Shown here: piece after piece, positions 47,601 through 61,692 of the stretch
Layout: each line of letters starts with the position of its first letter
Position numbering within the stretch: the stretch's first letter is position 1
Origin: Synanceia verrucosa
Taxonomy: Eukaryota; Chordata; Actinopteri; Perciformes; Synanceiidae
Assembly: GCA_029721515.1 (NCBI GenBank)
Contig: CM056567.1
Coordinates: 22,304,731-22,368,730 of the forward strand
DNA length: 64,000 bases
Reading direction: 5' to 3'
Position numbers and translations under genes: made by a program
The notes under the pieces: generated by a model
What the model saw: the letters and a program-made list of their open reading frames with translations, nothing else
Databases searched by the model: none
Told to the model about the DNA's origin: nothing

Positions 47601-50600
47601 TCTTTAGACCATGCACTATGGATTGTTTAAATATGACCCCATGTCTTCATACGCACATGATTTCATATTCTCACTACCTATTGCGCCACACCTTGGTTAG
47701 CTTTTGTCAAAGACAAGGTTCTTTTTATTAAATCTCAATACAGTTAAAAGTACTGCTCTTGGTTCAGTCAACTTCACCTTTCTCTTCTTTTTTTTTCCTG
47801 CCAAGCTCGTCATTTCTGACAAGGATAATCTTTCCCTCAGGGATTATGAAGATGTCCTGTAGTCATCACTTTTTGTCAGCTTAGCTCATATTAGCCAGCA
47901 ACCCGTGGCTTAACGGTCTGAGCTTTGTATCTCAGTTCAAAAGGAACACCGAAGATTTGTGCCACGGTTCAGCCATAAGTCGGTTAAACCAGCATGGCGG
48001 TCGTTCACAAACCCCAGTTCCACGGTTCAAAGCCCGATCAGTGAAGATGAAGCGCCCAACTGTTGCTAGAGGTATTCCAGTAATACCTTTCTTTAAGAAT
48101 ATAAACGTTGAGTGGAGCTATATTGGAGCAAGCAGGATTTAGCCTCCTGCCCCCTGTCACACGCTGTGGAGGAAAATGGAGGTAGAAATAGGCATTACAT
48201 CCTCATCTTGGGTAGTTAGAGTCTTAGCAATTTCCCCGTTTTGAAGGTCAGGACGAATTCCAGCTGTGACTTAATTGCCCCTGTGGAATAATCAGAGGCT
48301 TGATTGGTATATCCTGCCTTTGACTTGATTTCAAGAAGAAACCAGTGGCCTGTAAAAGTTGAAAATACATCCCACCAGCCTCGGAAGAGCAGAGTTCAAA
48401 ATTAGCAATTCACCGTGACACACAGAAAATGGTCTCGCAATCAGAAAAGGACATGCACCCACCAAACAAAGTGTAGAGCTGAATAAACAACCCATCCGCC
48501 CCAGCGTTTGCTTTCGATGGACACCCGACTCCCCAGCGTGGCACACAGCGATGGGCATGCAGAACATTGAGCTTTTGATTTGCAAGTCTTTCCTATTGCT
48601 CAGAAAGCCTGAAGCCTGGTTGACTGAATTAGGAGTTAGAGTGTTATCTCCCCAGCGGAGGCAGAGTGCTGATTGCTGCCCTCATTGGTAGTGAGGAGCA
48701 CGTCTGCCTGGTGTAATAGCTGCCATAGAAACCACATCAGCCAAGTAATTGTTTAGGCAACCTCAGAAAATTAAGAGGACAACATTAACATTCTTTCGCT
48801 TGGCTCCTTCTTGGTTCTCTGGGGCTACGTTTTTGATCAAATGTTCAATTTGCGGTGCTACAGTGCCAGCATAGATTGACAGCTCTGGACCAGAGCAGGC
48901 CTGGTCCAAATGTCTGTTTGTCTTCTACTCACACAGTGGTAGAATAGTAAAACACACTTACATATACTGTACAATACAATGTTGACATTGTCGTATAGTG
49001 TCCACTAGTTTGAGTCAGTTGTAGACAGAACATAGTCTGTCTATAGTCTAGTAGATGGCCAAGAACAGCACTCAGAGCAGCATGACAACAGCATTCCTTT
49101 GTGTTTAAAGAGGACGTCTAGCCACAAGTAAATGTTTGTCTGATGGAGACTATTTTACTGTCCCATTGCTTTGTATTTTTCCTTTTGTTAGTGGAGAGCA
49201 AGACAAATCTACAGCAGGTCCATGCAGTTATCTCCTCTCATCCAGGATTCATGATTTATGGATTCTGTCATCCAATTGACAAATTGCATCACTCAAGACT
49301 GCAGAATATTTCATGAATATTTGACTTTCAGAAAGAGGAAAACATGCTGTTGAATAGTTGTATTTTTGGACTGAAGCACATAATACTAAAAACTAGGGAT
49401 GTCTGATAATATCGGCCGATATTAACTCTTGTTTTATCAGAGGCAGAGTAGAGCCTCTCCCACCCTAAAAGCCACTCCAGAATCTGTGTTTTGCTCTCTA
49501 ATCTCGATCGTCTTCACTTCTTGCTTTGATCTCTGTGGTGTATACAGTCTCTTTATGCCCTGACTACATCTCCCAGAAGCCCCAAAATTACTATTATTAC
49601 GTTGATGGCACTCAAACATCGGATTTTAAATGACTTTGAAATATGTCAATGGCACTGAAAGAGTTAACATGAAAATTTAATATTTGGAAATATCGGTATC
49701 AGGTTTTATAACTGATGTTCAGCTGCTCCGTGAATACAGCATTCAAAGTTTACCGACGCAAGCTTGATGAAATATTACCACAAGAAGAAAAACAAGTGGA
49801 TTGCTAGCTGTGGCTAACCAGCTAGCTCATGTGGTGCCTGACTAACATTGTGTCTCTGGTTTTTAATTAATTTTAAGTGTGTCTTATGGATGTTAAATGT
49901 TCCATCACACACAAGGACACAATGAAACAGAAATAGGGCAGAATAGTGCAAAAATGCAATACAGTGCAAAACCAACAGTATAAGCAATGTAAGAGTAAGA
50001 GTATACAAAAACTAATGCACTAAAAAAAAAACAAAAAAAAAAAAAACAGTTGAAGTTGGTGTCTTATTTTGCACAGAGAATGTTCCCCTTTGGAGCCATG
50101 TTACTTTTATGAATGCATCCAGTCGGACATCACAATAAAATGAGTCGCAATGTGTTAATTCCACAACTGGAGATATAGTTTTGGTGGACAAAGCTTGCAC
50201 ATATCAGTATCAGTTGATTTTGGAATTAGAAATGAAGAATTGGACAATATTGGAATATTGGATATCGCCAAAAAAAGCAAATATGGAGCATCCCTACTAA
50301 AAACTAAATTTTATGGCTTTTGTCCATTTTCAATTATGACTTGCTGTAGCACTCTTATTGTATTATATACATTCCAGTTTATTACAGCTTAGTTTTTATG
50401 TTTGTAGATTTGGTATAATTTCTGATCTTAATAACTTACTATTTTAATGGCTGAGAGCTTAGATTTGGAATGAGGCCACCTTGATAATGGTGTTAAGGTC
50501 TTCAGCGGCTCTCAGTGAGCTAGTTGAGTCTCATGAAAAATGTAATAAAGTTGCATTATGGGATCATAGGATTCATTTGGGCAGCTGTGACTCAAAAGTG

Positions 50601-53600
50601 GAGTAGGTCGCCCACCAGTTGGGACGTCGCCTTTTAGCGGAGTTGCTAAATAAATACATGTCCATGTCCGATTGTTTTTAGAGCTTGACCTGCTTTAGAG
50701 ACTACAGGTCAGGATACCTCTGCTGCTTCATGTTTGACCACTCTGTTTTAAATCTAATTTGATGTCACACTACTTGACCAAGTGAAATATGAAATCATTG
50801 GCCCAATAATCGCTGCAAATTGCATTTACATAGCAGCCTATCTGGAATGATTACAGTGTAATTTTAGTTTTAAACATATTTAAGACCCCTAAAAATGTGA
50901 TTATGATGCTTCCAGTGGGTCTTATGTGTAGCCACTGAAAGGTATGCTGTATTTCCTCTGCTTCTTAGGAGGTAGTGACAAACCGTATTGCTCACGCCAC
51001 TGCCTCAGGAGAGCCATTGAATTAATTGGTGTCACCATGTTGGCAATGTTTCTCTGTGTTTCCAGGATGTTACGGTGTGGACGGCGAGAGTGACTCCATC
51101 ATGAGCTCTGCCTCGGAGAATTCAACAGAGCCTTGGTTCTGTGATGCCTGTAAGAATGGCGTGACGCCCAGCTGTGAGCTGTGCCCCAACCAGGATGGCA
51201 TCTTCAAAGAGACGGATGCTGGGAGGTGGGATACACTAACACACTGACCGGTCATCAGTTACCAGAGGAACACAAAATGATCAATGACCTCAGCTGGGTG
51301 AAATGCTAAAGGCTGTGTATGTGCAATCTAAAATGTACATACATTATATTCAGTAGTGGAGAGAAAAGGAAGTTGGATTAAGGAGGAGAGCGAGAGAACT
51401 GGCAGAGGAATGAGAGAAGAGGATGGAGGGAAGAGAGGAGATAGAGGAAGAAAAGGAGTGAGAGAAAAGAGTGTGTTATGTGAAGCGTGGAGACTTCAGC
51501 CACGTTATCGCTGATAGTGCTCCTCAGCCAGGCTGCACCCGAATTTACTACTTCACTAGAGCATGAAAAACACAGCAAATTAAACTGTGAAGCGGTTGCT
51601 TGCTAGAGATGGATATCTTTATATTGGACTTCGGATTCTCTTCCCTAAAGTCCGCATTTGAAATTGTGTCACACCAAACCATAGCTCGAGTCTGGGGCTA
51701 CATAAATCTATGAATCCATTTCTTTTTGAAGTGTCTGAGCAACTCACTGCAACCAATTTCATGATATGAAGTGTCTTATTGTCTGCAGTAATTCACCACA
51801 CTAAATGCAAAAATAACCACAGCCATAGATTTTAATCAATTCGATGGCGTCTCTTGAAATCAGTGACCGGAAATCAATACATTTTAAATGTCACCTTTTT
51901 AAAACTACTCTTCATCTTTAAATGTTTCCAGGGTGTGGTTTTCATACTAATGTGTTGTTTTCTGTGTTTCTCTTCAACAAACCAGTTTTGAGTTTCTTCT
52001 TTTTCATTTTCAGGTGGGTGCATGTGGTTTGTGCACTTTACGTTCCCGGAGTGGCATTTGGAGATATCGATAAACTACGACCAGTGACACTAACAGAGAT
52101 GAATTATTCAAAATATGGGGCCAAGGCACGTTGATTTTAGGTTTTATTAACATCCCTAATGTATATCCCTGGTGTATATCTAAAGGTATTAATGGTCATT
52201 CCTGCTTAATTTTTGTCCACTTGACCAGTAATTTTTGTAAAGGTGATTTAGGATGCTCACTTTGACTGAATATTTCTTATATTTAAGAGTGCTTTATAAC
52301 AGCAATTCTTGCATTTAAGGCATTGTATCAGAGTTGAAGCACCAGAAGGGTTTGAAGTTTAAGGATTAAAAGGAGTTAAGGTGTCAGCTGATGTGTTAGC
52401 TATAAAGTAATTAGACAGCAGTCAGCTTAAGGCTCAGGTACGCATACACGTCTCCCATCGTGGAAGCAATTACCATGAGAAACTTTCCAGAAATGATGAG
52501 TCAGTATCACAAAATAATGAAATGATGAGTATTGCAAAATTAGACCATGATCCATGATTATTTTCAGATGCTAAGTCATTATTTTCCAACAATAAGTCAT
52601 TGTTTTCAGATACTAAGTCATTATTTTACAATAATAAATCATTATTTTTCAGTACATATAATTTTACAATACTAAGTCATTATTTTACAATAATAAATCA
52701 TTATTTTTCAGTACATATCATAATTTTACAATACTATGTCATTATTTTACAATAATAAATCATTATTTTTTTAATACTAAGTCATAATTTTACAATACTA
52801 TGTCATTATTTTACAATACTATGTCATTATTTTGCAGCACTAAGTCATTATTTTACAATACTATGTCATTATTTTGCAACACTAAGTCATTATTTTACAA
52901 TACTATGTCATTATTTTGCAACACTAAGTCATTATTTTACAATATTATCTCATTATTTTGCAACACTCTTTGCAGTCATTATTTTGAGACATTAAGTCAT
53001 TTTCTTTTCTTATCATAATATAGTGACTGAATCAGTGTTGCTGCTCTCTGTGCTCTAATCTTCTTGTATTCTGTTGCGTTCAGGAGTGCAGTTTCTGTGA
53101 GGACGCCCGCTTTGCCAGGACTGGTGTGTGCATCAGCTGTGATGCAGGAATGTGTCGCTCCTATTTCCACGTTACCTGTGCCCAGAGAGAGGGGCTGCTG
53201 TCTGAGGCTGCAGCAGAGGAGGTAAGAACCTCTCCTTTCCTCAGGGTTTTACATGCCATGCATGGCTGCAGAGCAGGCACTACTGTATGTTTGCAGATTG
53301 TCTCATGAATTTGATGTCTGAGAAATGCCAGGAAGAAATTGAGATTGATTACATTGTGGAGGTCAAAGGTTGTGGTTGCCGTGACCTCACAAAACTCAAC
53401 ATTGGAGTTAATTAAGTAATATAATCAATAAAGTAATTGTTCTAAACAACAACGTTCCTGTTATTTACTAATTATTTCCATTTTTAATGCATGTGTTTTT
53501 TGCTTCTTCAGGATATTGCTGATCCATTTTTTGCATACTGCAAACAGCATGCAGACCGCTTCGACAGAAAGTGGAAAAGGAAGAATTATCTGGCCTTGCA

Positions 53601-56600
53601 GTCGTACTGTAAGGTCTCTCTGCAGGAGAGAGAGAAACAGCTCACCCCTGAAGCTCAGGTACCGTTCATTCAGATCAGCTGCAGCGGACAAACTGTCATA
53701 TGTCCTCATATGTCTGAACGAAAGGAAGAAGATGAGGAGAAGAGTCCAAAGTTTGGATGTTTTGCTCATATTTACTTCTGCAGTGGAGCGATAAAGACTT
53801 GGTTTGGGATTAGGGTTAGGTTTAGGGCAGGATGAGTTCGTGGTATGTAGACATAGATAATAACTGATTCTGTGTTCCACCTACAGGCTCGAATCACCAC
53901 CCGCCTGCAGCAGTACAGGGCAAAAGCAGAGCTGTCCAGGAACACTCGGCCTCAGGCGTGGGTGCCCCGGGAGAAGCTGCCACGACCTCTGACCTCTAGT
54001 GCCTCAGCCATCAGGAAGCTGATGAGGAAGGCAGAGCTAATGGGCATCAGCACCGACATTTTCCCTGTGGACACGTCTGATGCCAACGCCAGCTTGGATG
54101 GACGCAGGAAACACAAACAGCCTGCCCTCACTGCAGACTTTGTCAACTACTACCTGGGTGAGGAAACAAATATTCAGCTCCAGACACTGCACTTGTTGCT
54201 TTTTCCATTCAGACTGCAACAATACCGAGCTTAACAAATGTATTATTCCAGCACCCAGCGGTGTTCACCACTGCTGCACTAAATTAACAGTATCTCTGAT
54301 TACCAAAATATATTTAATGGTTCTGCAATAATTAATCCGGCAGTATGTGCAAGCTCTTTAATGAAATGAAAATGATTTTAATCAAATTTACTGTTTTACA
54401 AAAAACAGGAAACATATTAAATCACATTCATGTTATTTTTGACTGAGATGTTACATTGCAGTTATTTCCTGTCATTCCTGAACAGAGAAATGTGTTTTAG
54501 TGCTTGTTTGTTATTCTGGATTCATTTGTGACTTCTCAGTGAATTCCAGTGTTCTGCATCAAATTTGGGTCTAAAAAGGTGAATTCAGTTTAAATTCCTC
54601 ACTCCTGTTCAAAAAGGTGAAGAGTAGAGGAGAAGAGAAGAGTAGACGAGATGATGCTGGGGGCTCTCTGCTGCTCTGATATATTTGTTAAACTCTGTAT
54701 ATCCGGAAAAATGTTGACAATGAAATATAGAAAACTTGTATTTCCAGATAGTCTGAGGATCTGTTCAGTGATCAGTTCTGTGATTCCTGCCACCTGGTGA
54801 CACCTCCATGTCTGAAACAATGGGGGACAGCTGTTCCTTATTAGTCCACAGTATAGCATTACCCTGGAATCTTCTTGCATGCAGTCAGTGAAATTGAATG
54901 AGACACCATGGGACCTATTTTTGGAAAAAGAAAATACATTCAGTAGTTAGTGGCAAACAACAAATAATAGTTCCTGCTTGAATTGCTCCATGAATCACAC
55001 TTGATTTTTTTTTTTCACCATAAAAGATAGGTTTGCAAGTCAAGAAAGTTGCAGTATACTCAGTATATAGTCCAAATAGACTACCTACGACAAAGCGAAT
55101 GCTTACCAAACATGTTTATTTATACATACGTTCATAGGAAACAAGATCTTACAGACATCCTTCAGAATTTATTTATCTCTACTTCAGCTGTTCATACACA
55201 TCAAACGAGACACAGCAACAACTTAACACAGCAAGTCTTTAATATTATAGGCACCACTTTAATATTACCTTCAGTATATTTAATACATGTGTTATGCATT
55301 AAAGACTGAAGACTAAATTACATGAGATCACAGAAACAGAAAACTTTAAATTATTATAAATCAGGATAAACAGAAAAGAGGAGGGAAACAACTGCAGCTG
55401 TGTGTTGTAAAATGTTTCCATACTTTGACAGCTGCATGGCCGCTCTTCCTGAACGCAGGCAGGGATTCTGCTCTGTAGTCACTTGTGACGTGTAGCAGTG
55501 ATCCAGAGCGTTTGTTCTGCTCGTGGCGCAGCCAGCAAGTTGGTGGAAGTCAGGCGTAAAGTGTGTCAGTGACCTGCGTACAGTCGAGACATGAGCACTG
55601 CTAACAGTACTGACTGTTACACTGAGTAGTTTAAGTTTGTTGCTTTAGGATCCAAAATGCAAATGTTGGTAATGTAATAAATCTGGTCACAACATGGTGG
55701 CTTGTGCTTATACTGGTTTAAAGTTTTAACCATTAGTGAGGCAGTTTGATGAAGGCTGTTCTTCATCTGTTGATGTATGACCTTAATATTAACGCTCTGA
55801 GTGCCATTGATGTAAATATGTCAAAGTGGTTTTTCGGCAGCAGGCACAATAGAGCGCTCTCACACAGCCTGTGAGTAATACTGAGGCTTCTGGGATTTGT
55901 AGTTGGGACATAAACAGATGGTATACACCACATAAATCAAAACAGGAAGTGGAGACGATCGAGATTAGAGAGCAAAACAAACAGAATGTGGAGAAAAAGT
56001 GGTGATTTTGGTGAAAGTGTCCTCTACTCTACCTCTGATAAAACAAGAATGGAACAAGGTAAAAACAAGGTAAAATGGAACAAGATAAAAACAAATCATG
56101 ATGAAATAGAGAGTGTCTTCTTTCAGTTGAGCTATTCAGTCAGAGGACAAAATATTCTGTGGGTCTAGAAATATGACTCAAAATGGACAAAAATGCTGAC
56201 ACAAGGCACTTCCTGTTTTAGAAACAGCTGGTACTCAGTGAGTTAATGAGGTATTGTTATTGTGTCACATTCATGTTAAAAGAGCATTTCTGTTGGCACA
56301 AAGCAAACAACATACTTACTGACATTGATATTTGTGCAAAAGGCCTAATAAAAAGATGGAGTGAGCAGATCAGAGCGTGTCAGCCATGTCATAGCCACAC
56401 TCTATTCAATGTAAATTATTCATGAATACAATTATTAATTATTAATAATAATAACAACAACAAAAAGCTTTCCAGTTGCCGATGATCCCCCTGGTCACTC
56501 AGGAGAGGACAGCAGTCTTTGTTTCACTTCAACACAAACAATTAATCCGTAGGTAAAGGTGTAAAGGGTTTCCCACTGTGTTTTATAGTAAAGGCTCCCC

Positions 56601-59600
56601 GCCTCGCCTTAAATTAAGGTTCTTTGCTAACATCAGCGAAAAATTGATTCATTGTCATGATGCAACGTTAATAAATTTCAGGGAAAACAACTCTCTGCCA
56701 GTCATATTCAAAGGGGAAACCCTGCATTACCATAACCATCCATTTTGTTCTTTTAGAGAAAAGTATTTCTTAACCAAAAAACAAATTTATATGTTTACAT
56801 TTTAATTATTTCATTTAACCTTTATTTAGCCCGATTAATCCCTCAAGTGATTGAAACTGTAACAAAGAATGTTCATTCAGTAACAGAACAAGAACAGTAA
56901 GCACTCAAATAGTCATCTTTTTTTAAATATTGCATGCTTGTAAAATGATGTCAGGTAGCTCACACCAACTCTAAAAGCACTTCCACTAAAGGCGGTGCCT
57001 TTACTAAGAACGACGACCTTAATATGTCTGCACGAACAGAGGTTGCAGCTGCTGATTTTGACATCAGCAGCGAACACAGATAAGGAGGCAGTGTGTGAAA
57101 TATGACCTTATACAGAAACATGTACCAACTTTCTCCTGTTAACTGCAGCGATGTGTGCAGGAACCCCAATTACAGGAAGATGAACATGGAAAATATAAAA
57201 ATATAGAAATATAAGAAATATAGAAATATAGCTCATAGAAAATATCACCATAATCAGTGGCTGACAGAAGTGGAACTTGAATGATTTTTAATTAACAGGA
57301 AAAATTAAATTTTTTTAGTCAGTGCTTGACATACTGTCTTAAAACATGATGGGCAGTTTTTGCCTACTATAGACACTAATAAATGTTTCTTTACAGTGGT
57401 CAGTCCATATTAAAATAGCAGCACTGTTCTCCTTTGCTTTTACTCTTCCATTCGCTTTACTGTTCTTAAAAGTAATTCTTCATTAAGTGTTTGCCGACAG
57501 TCACTCTTATGCTCCATGCACTAACCTTTAACATCGTACAGTGAGAAACTAATATGTTAATTTTCTCTTGTTTTTTTTCATTGTACTTTGAACACAGCTG
57601 AAAGGGTTTTAGAAGTTATCTAAAAACCAAACTATGTATTATTTTGAAGCATTGCACAGCGTGGTTAAGGTAAGGTCATGTGAACGCTATGTAAAGGTGT
57701 CTTCTCCCCAATAAATGATGTGATGCGAGATGTGAGAGAGGTCATGCCAGTGACCTTGAGAGCGTACTCTATTAACCTGCAGCAGAAGGGTCTATCTGCC
57801 ATCAGTACACTCTCTCATGTGCTTTTTCCTGTACATAGATTGTGATCATACCATTGATTTTTGTCCCATTGATATTCAGAGCGGAACATGCGAATGATCC
57901 AGATCCAGGACAACATCTCTGAACAGAAGAACTTAAAAGACAAGCTGGAGAGCGAGCAGGAAAAGCTGCACGTGGAGTACAACAAGGTGAGCAGCACATT
58001 CCAGACCTCATGTGGGTTTTATTCAATAATTAATAATAATTCAAGCAAATCAAGTTAATATTGAGATTAGATTTTAGGTGCATTATCTTTAGTTATGTAT
58101 TTAAAAAAATATGTCATTGTCATTCATCAACAATATCTAAAAAAAAGAAGAAAGATCTGATTTAAAAATCTCAATAATGCAAAAAATCAGGATGAAAATA
58201 AATACTAGCAAGACGAAAGACAGTTTGTCACCAGGTCAAACATACAATCACTTTTTAGACATTTCCCTGCAAAGGTGGAGGAATGTTGATATTCTCTCTT
58301 TTTCTGCTTCTGTCCAAGATTCTTGAGACACGAAAAACCTTACGACCAAAACAAAATAAAATGAATATATTCTAAATATAGCGTACACTTAAACCTTTAA
58401 CACCTGAGCCTTACTTTTTGGCTTATCCAGGAGACTTGGAAAATGCAATATCTGACAATTATTTACAATTTGCTGCCTGCTATAGTACTGCTAATAGTAC
58501 AAACTGTTATGTAATTATGGTAATCTAGTGTGCATGTGTGATGTGTCACCAGCTGATATTAGATCTAGGTTTCTAAAATCCACTGGCTGTGGAACAATAG
58601 CTCACACAACACCACTTCAAAACTATCCAATCAGGAGATTTTTAAGGTAAATACCTTTGTGAGCAAGTGTGACAAACTTGAAATGAACACAATAAATGTT
58701 CATTTCAAGTGGTATTTGGTAAGATTTTAATCATTAGACAATGTTGAGCTTTAGATATGTCTGTTCTGTGCTACGTGAAAAAAACAGAAGCCTGTGAGCC
58801 TCTGTGCTCTCCCCTCAAACATGTGACCTCTGAAGAGGCTGCCGCTCCATCTGTCAACATGAGGAAGGGAAAACAGCAGCAGAGGAAAAGTCACAAGAGT
58901 TAATGTTGCGTTCAGTCCTCTGCAGTGCGTGTTAAGCTTTATTAATGGAGTGTGTGTTGCTAATTGCACTGCTTGAGTTGCTCTTACGTGACTTTGGCCT
59001 TGGAGAAAATGGCAGCGGTGGATGTCATTACAAGTTTGGCTTTGACTGATATATTGTCGTACAGCCTAGTACAAGGTTTATGTTGTGACACAAGGCTCAA
59101 CACTGGGGATCGTATGATGTGCTGACATGAAACGATCATGCTCAAAGATTGCTCCAAAGTTCACCTGCAACATAAATACTGCATCTGTGAGCAGTTTAAC
59201 ATTTACATGGTTAGTGTTGTCTCTAAAACTGTGACCCTTCCTACCACTGTTCAACCCATGATAAAAATAAATAACATTTTTATGTAAATAAAAATTTACA
59301 AAAAAATAAGTTAATGTGGTAACTTCAACAGCCCTAAGTGCAGTTATGAGGTCACACACTGATGTTGGATGAGAAGGCCTGGCTCTCAGTCTCTGCTCTA
59401 ATTCATCCCAAAGGTGTTCTATCGGGTTGAGGTGAGGACTCTGTGCAGGCCAGTCAAGTTCATCCACACCAGACTCTGTCATCCATGTCTTTATGGACCT
59501 TGCTTTGTGCACTGGTGCACAGTCATGTTGGAAGAGGAAGGGGCCAGCTCCAAACTGTTCCCACAATGTTGGGAGCATGGAATTGTCCAAAATGTCTTGG

Positions 59601-61642
59601 TATGCTGAAGCATTCAGAGTTTCTTTCACTGGAACTAAGGGGCCAAGCCCAGCTCCTGAAAAACAACCCCACACCATAATCCCCCCTCCACCAAACTTTA
59701 CACTTGGCACAATGCAGTCCGACAAGTATCGTTCTCCTGGCAACCACCAAACCATGGAAACCCATTCCATGAAGCTCTCTGCGCACTGTTCTTGAGCTAA
59801 TCTGAAGGCCACATGAAGTTTGGAGGTCTGTAGTGATTGACTCTGCAGAAAGTTGGTGACCTCTTCACACTATGTGCCTCAGCATCCACTGACCCCGCTC
59901 CATCAGTTTACGTGGTCTACCACTTCGTGGCTGAGTTGCTGTCGTTCCCAAACACTTCCACGTTCTTATAATACAGCTGACAGTTGACTGTGGAATATTT
60001 AGGAGTGAGGAAATTTCACAACTGGATTTGTTGCACAGGTGGCATCCTATCACAGTTCCACGCTGGAATTCACTGAGCTCCTGAGAGCGACCCATTCTTT
60101 CACAAATGTTTGTAAAAGCAGTCTGCATGCCTAGGTGCTTGATTTTATACACCTGTGACCATGGAAGTGATTGGAACACCTGATTCTGATTATTTGGATG
60201 GGTGAGCGAATACTTTTGGCAATATTGTGTATATATAAATATGTGTACATATATGTGCATATATGCATGTATGTATGAAAATACAACTTGTATTTTAAGC
60301 TGCATTTTAATTTTCTCTATGTATATCACAATATATCACGATATCACAATATCGTGACTCAAGCATCTCGATCTATATCATTGTGAAGTTTCTCTTTTGA
60401 AGGCTCTCTTCTGGAATTCTTTAATACTATTAGTGTTAATTTTGACAGCAAATTCTGATTGAATCATTGTCTTTTGATGAAAATGCTATTTAGTTTTCGT
60501 TATATTATAGACCTTTAAATTTTATTTAGTTTTAGTCCAGTTTTAGTCGATGAAATCTCAGAATTTGTCAACTAGGTTAAATCTACAGTAAATTTAGTTG
60601 ATGAAATTCTGATAAAAAAAGTTTTTCTATAAATTCCAAACTCACTCATGAAGGAAATATTTATAAAACTGTTATTATGGAATGTATGAAGTGGTTTTAT
60701 TCGTTGACAAATGTGTGAAGTGTTTTTGTCATAATTGTTTTCATCTTATTATTTTTTATTTAGTTACTATCTCGTTGTCACCAGAAAAAAAAACTGCCAT
60801 TAATGAACATTATAACAACAAATTTTCATCAACGAAGTTAACATTGAATACTATTTGATGTGATCTTTGATTTCTACAATGATAACATTTTCACAATACT
60901 GCAGATGTTTGTTCTGGACAGTGTTTCTGCTTTTTAGGATAGCATGACCACTGAGGATAGAGAGTGCATGTGCTAACAGTGACAGTGGTGTCCTTTCCTC
61001 ATGCCCTCTCCTCTCCCCTCCTGCAGCTCTGTGAGTCTCTCGAGGAGCTGCTCAATGTAAATGGAGAGCTGCGGAGTGAAGGCCAGGCCATGTGGACTCT
61101 GTTGGGGGGCATCCTGGGCCAGGTACCACCACCACTACCATCTCCCCCTTCTTTCACCTTTCCTGCTCTCCACTTACAGATCCGTTGTTGAGAAAAGTTT
61201 GCAGAACATCTCCTTTTTTAGTGTAGCAGTGATTTGTGATGGAGAGTCACTCAGCATCCAGCACAGCCAGCAGTGATACTACAGTCTATAATAACCCTGC
61301 TTTTTTAATCAGAATCCTTTCACTTTGCACTAACTGATTGACCTGTCATTTGCCATGAAGTCAGACCTGACTGTGGGGAAGTAAAAGCTGTCTCCTGCCT
61401 CTCGTTCCTATGACAACCAGTTGCCAAGGTGTGCCGCTATGGCTGGTTATTTAATGAATGACAACTGCAATCTACAAAAATAGACTTCCTTTTTTTTCTT
61501 GGAACAGACTAAAGCTTGAATTTATAGACAGAGATGTGAGGATTTATATGGACTGTCTCCAAGAAAGTAAGGCTCGCTTGGAACTTTTTGATGTTTATGA
61601 TGATAATACAGCAGTACCAGCCCAGTGCTAGAATAAGTAGAG

Positions 61643-61692
<50 letters not shown>

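Noticed and set aside
47900..48040. tRNA-like A and B boxes (TGGCTTAACGG, GGTTCAAAGCC)
   Set aside because: They are about 115 bases apart, too far for a tRNA or simple SINE head, and no cloverleaf forms.
52800..53018. 72-codon frame with repeated MSLFCNTKSLFYN-like residues
   Set aside because: It is a translation of the 21-bp minisatellite inside an intron.
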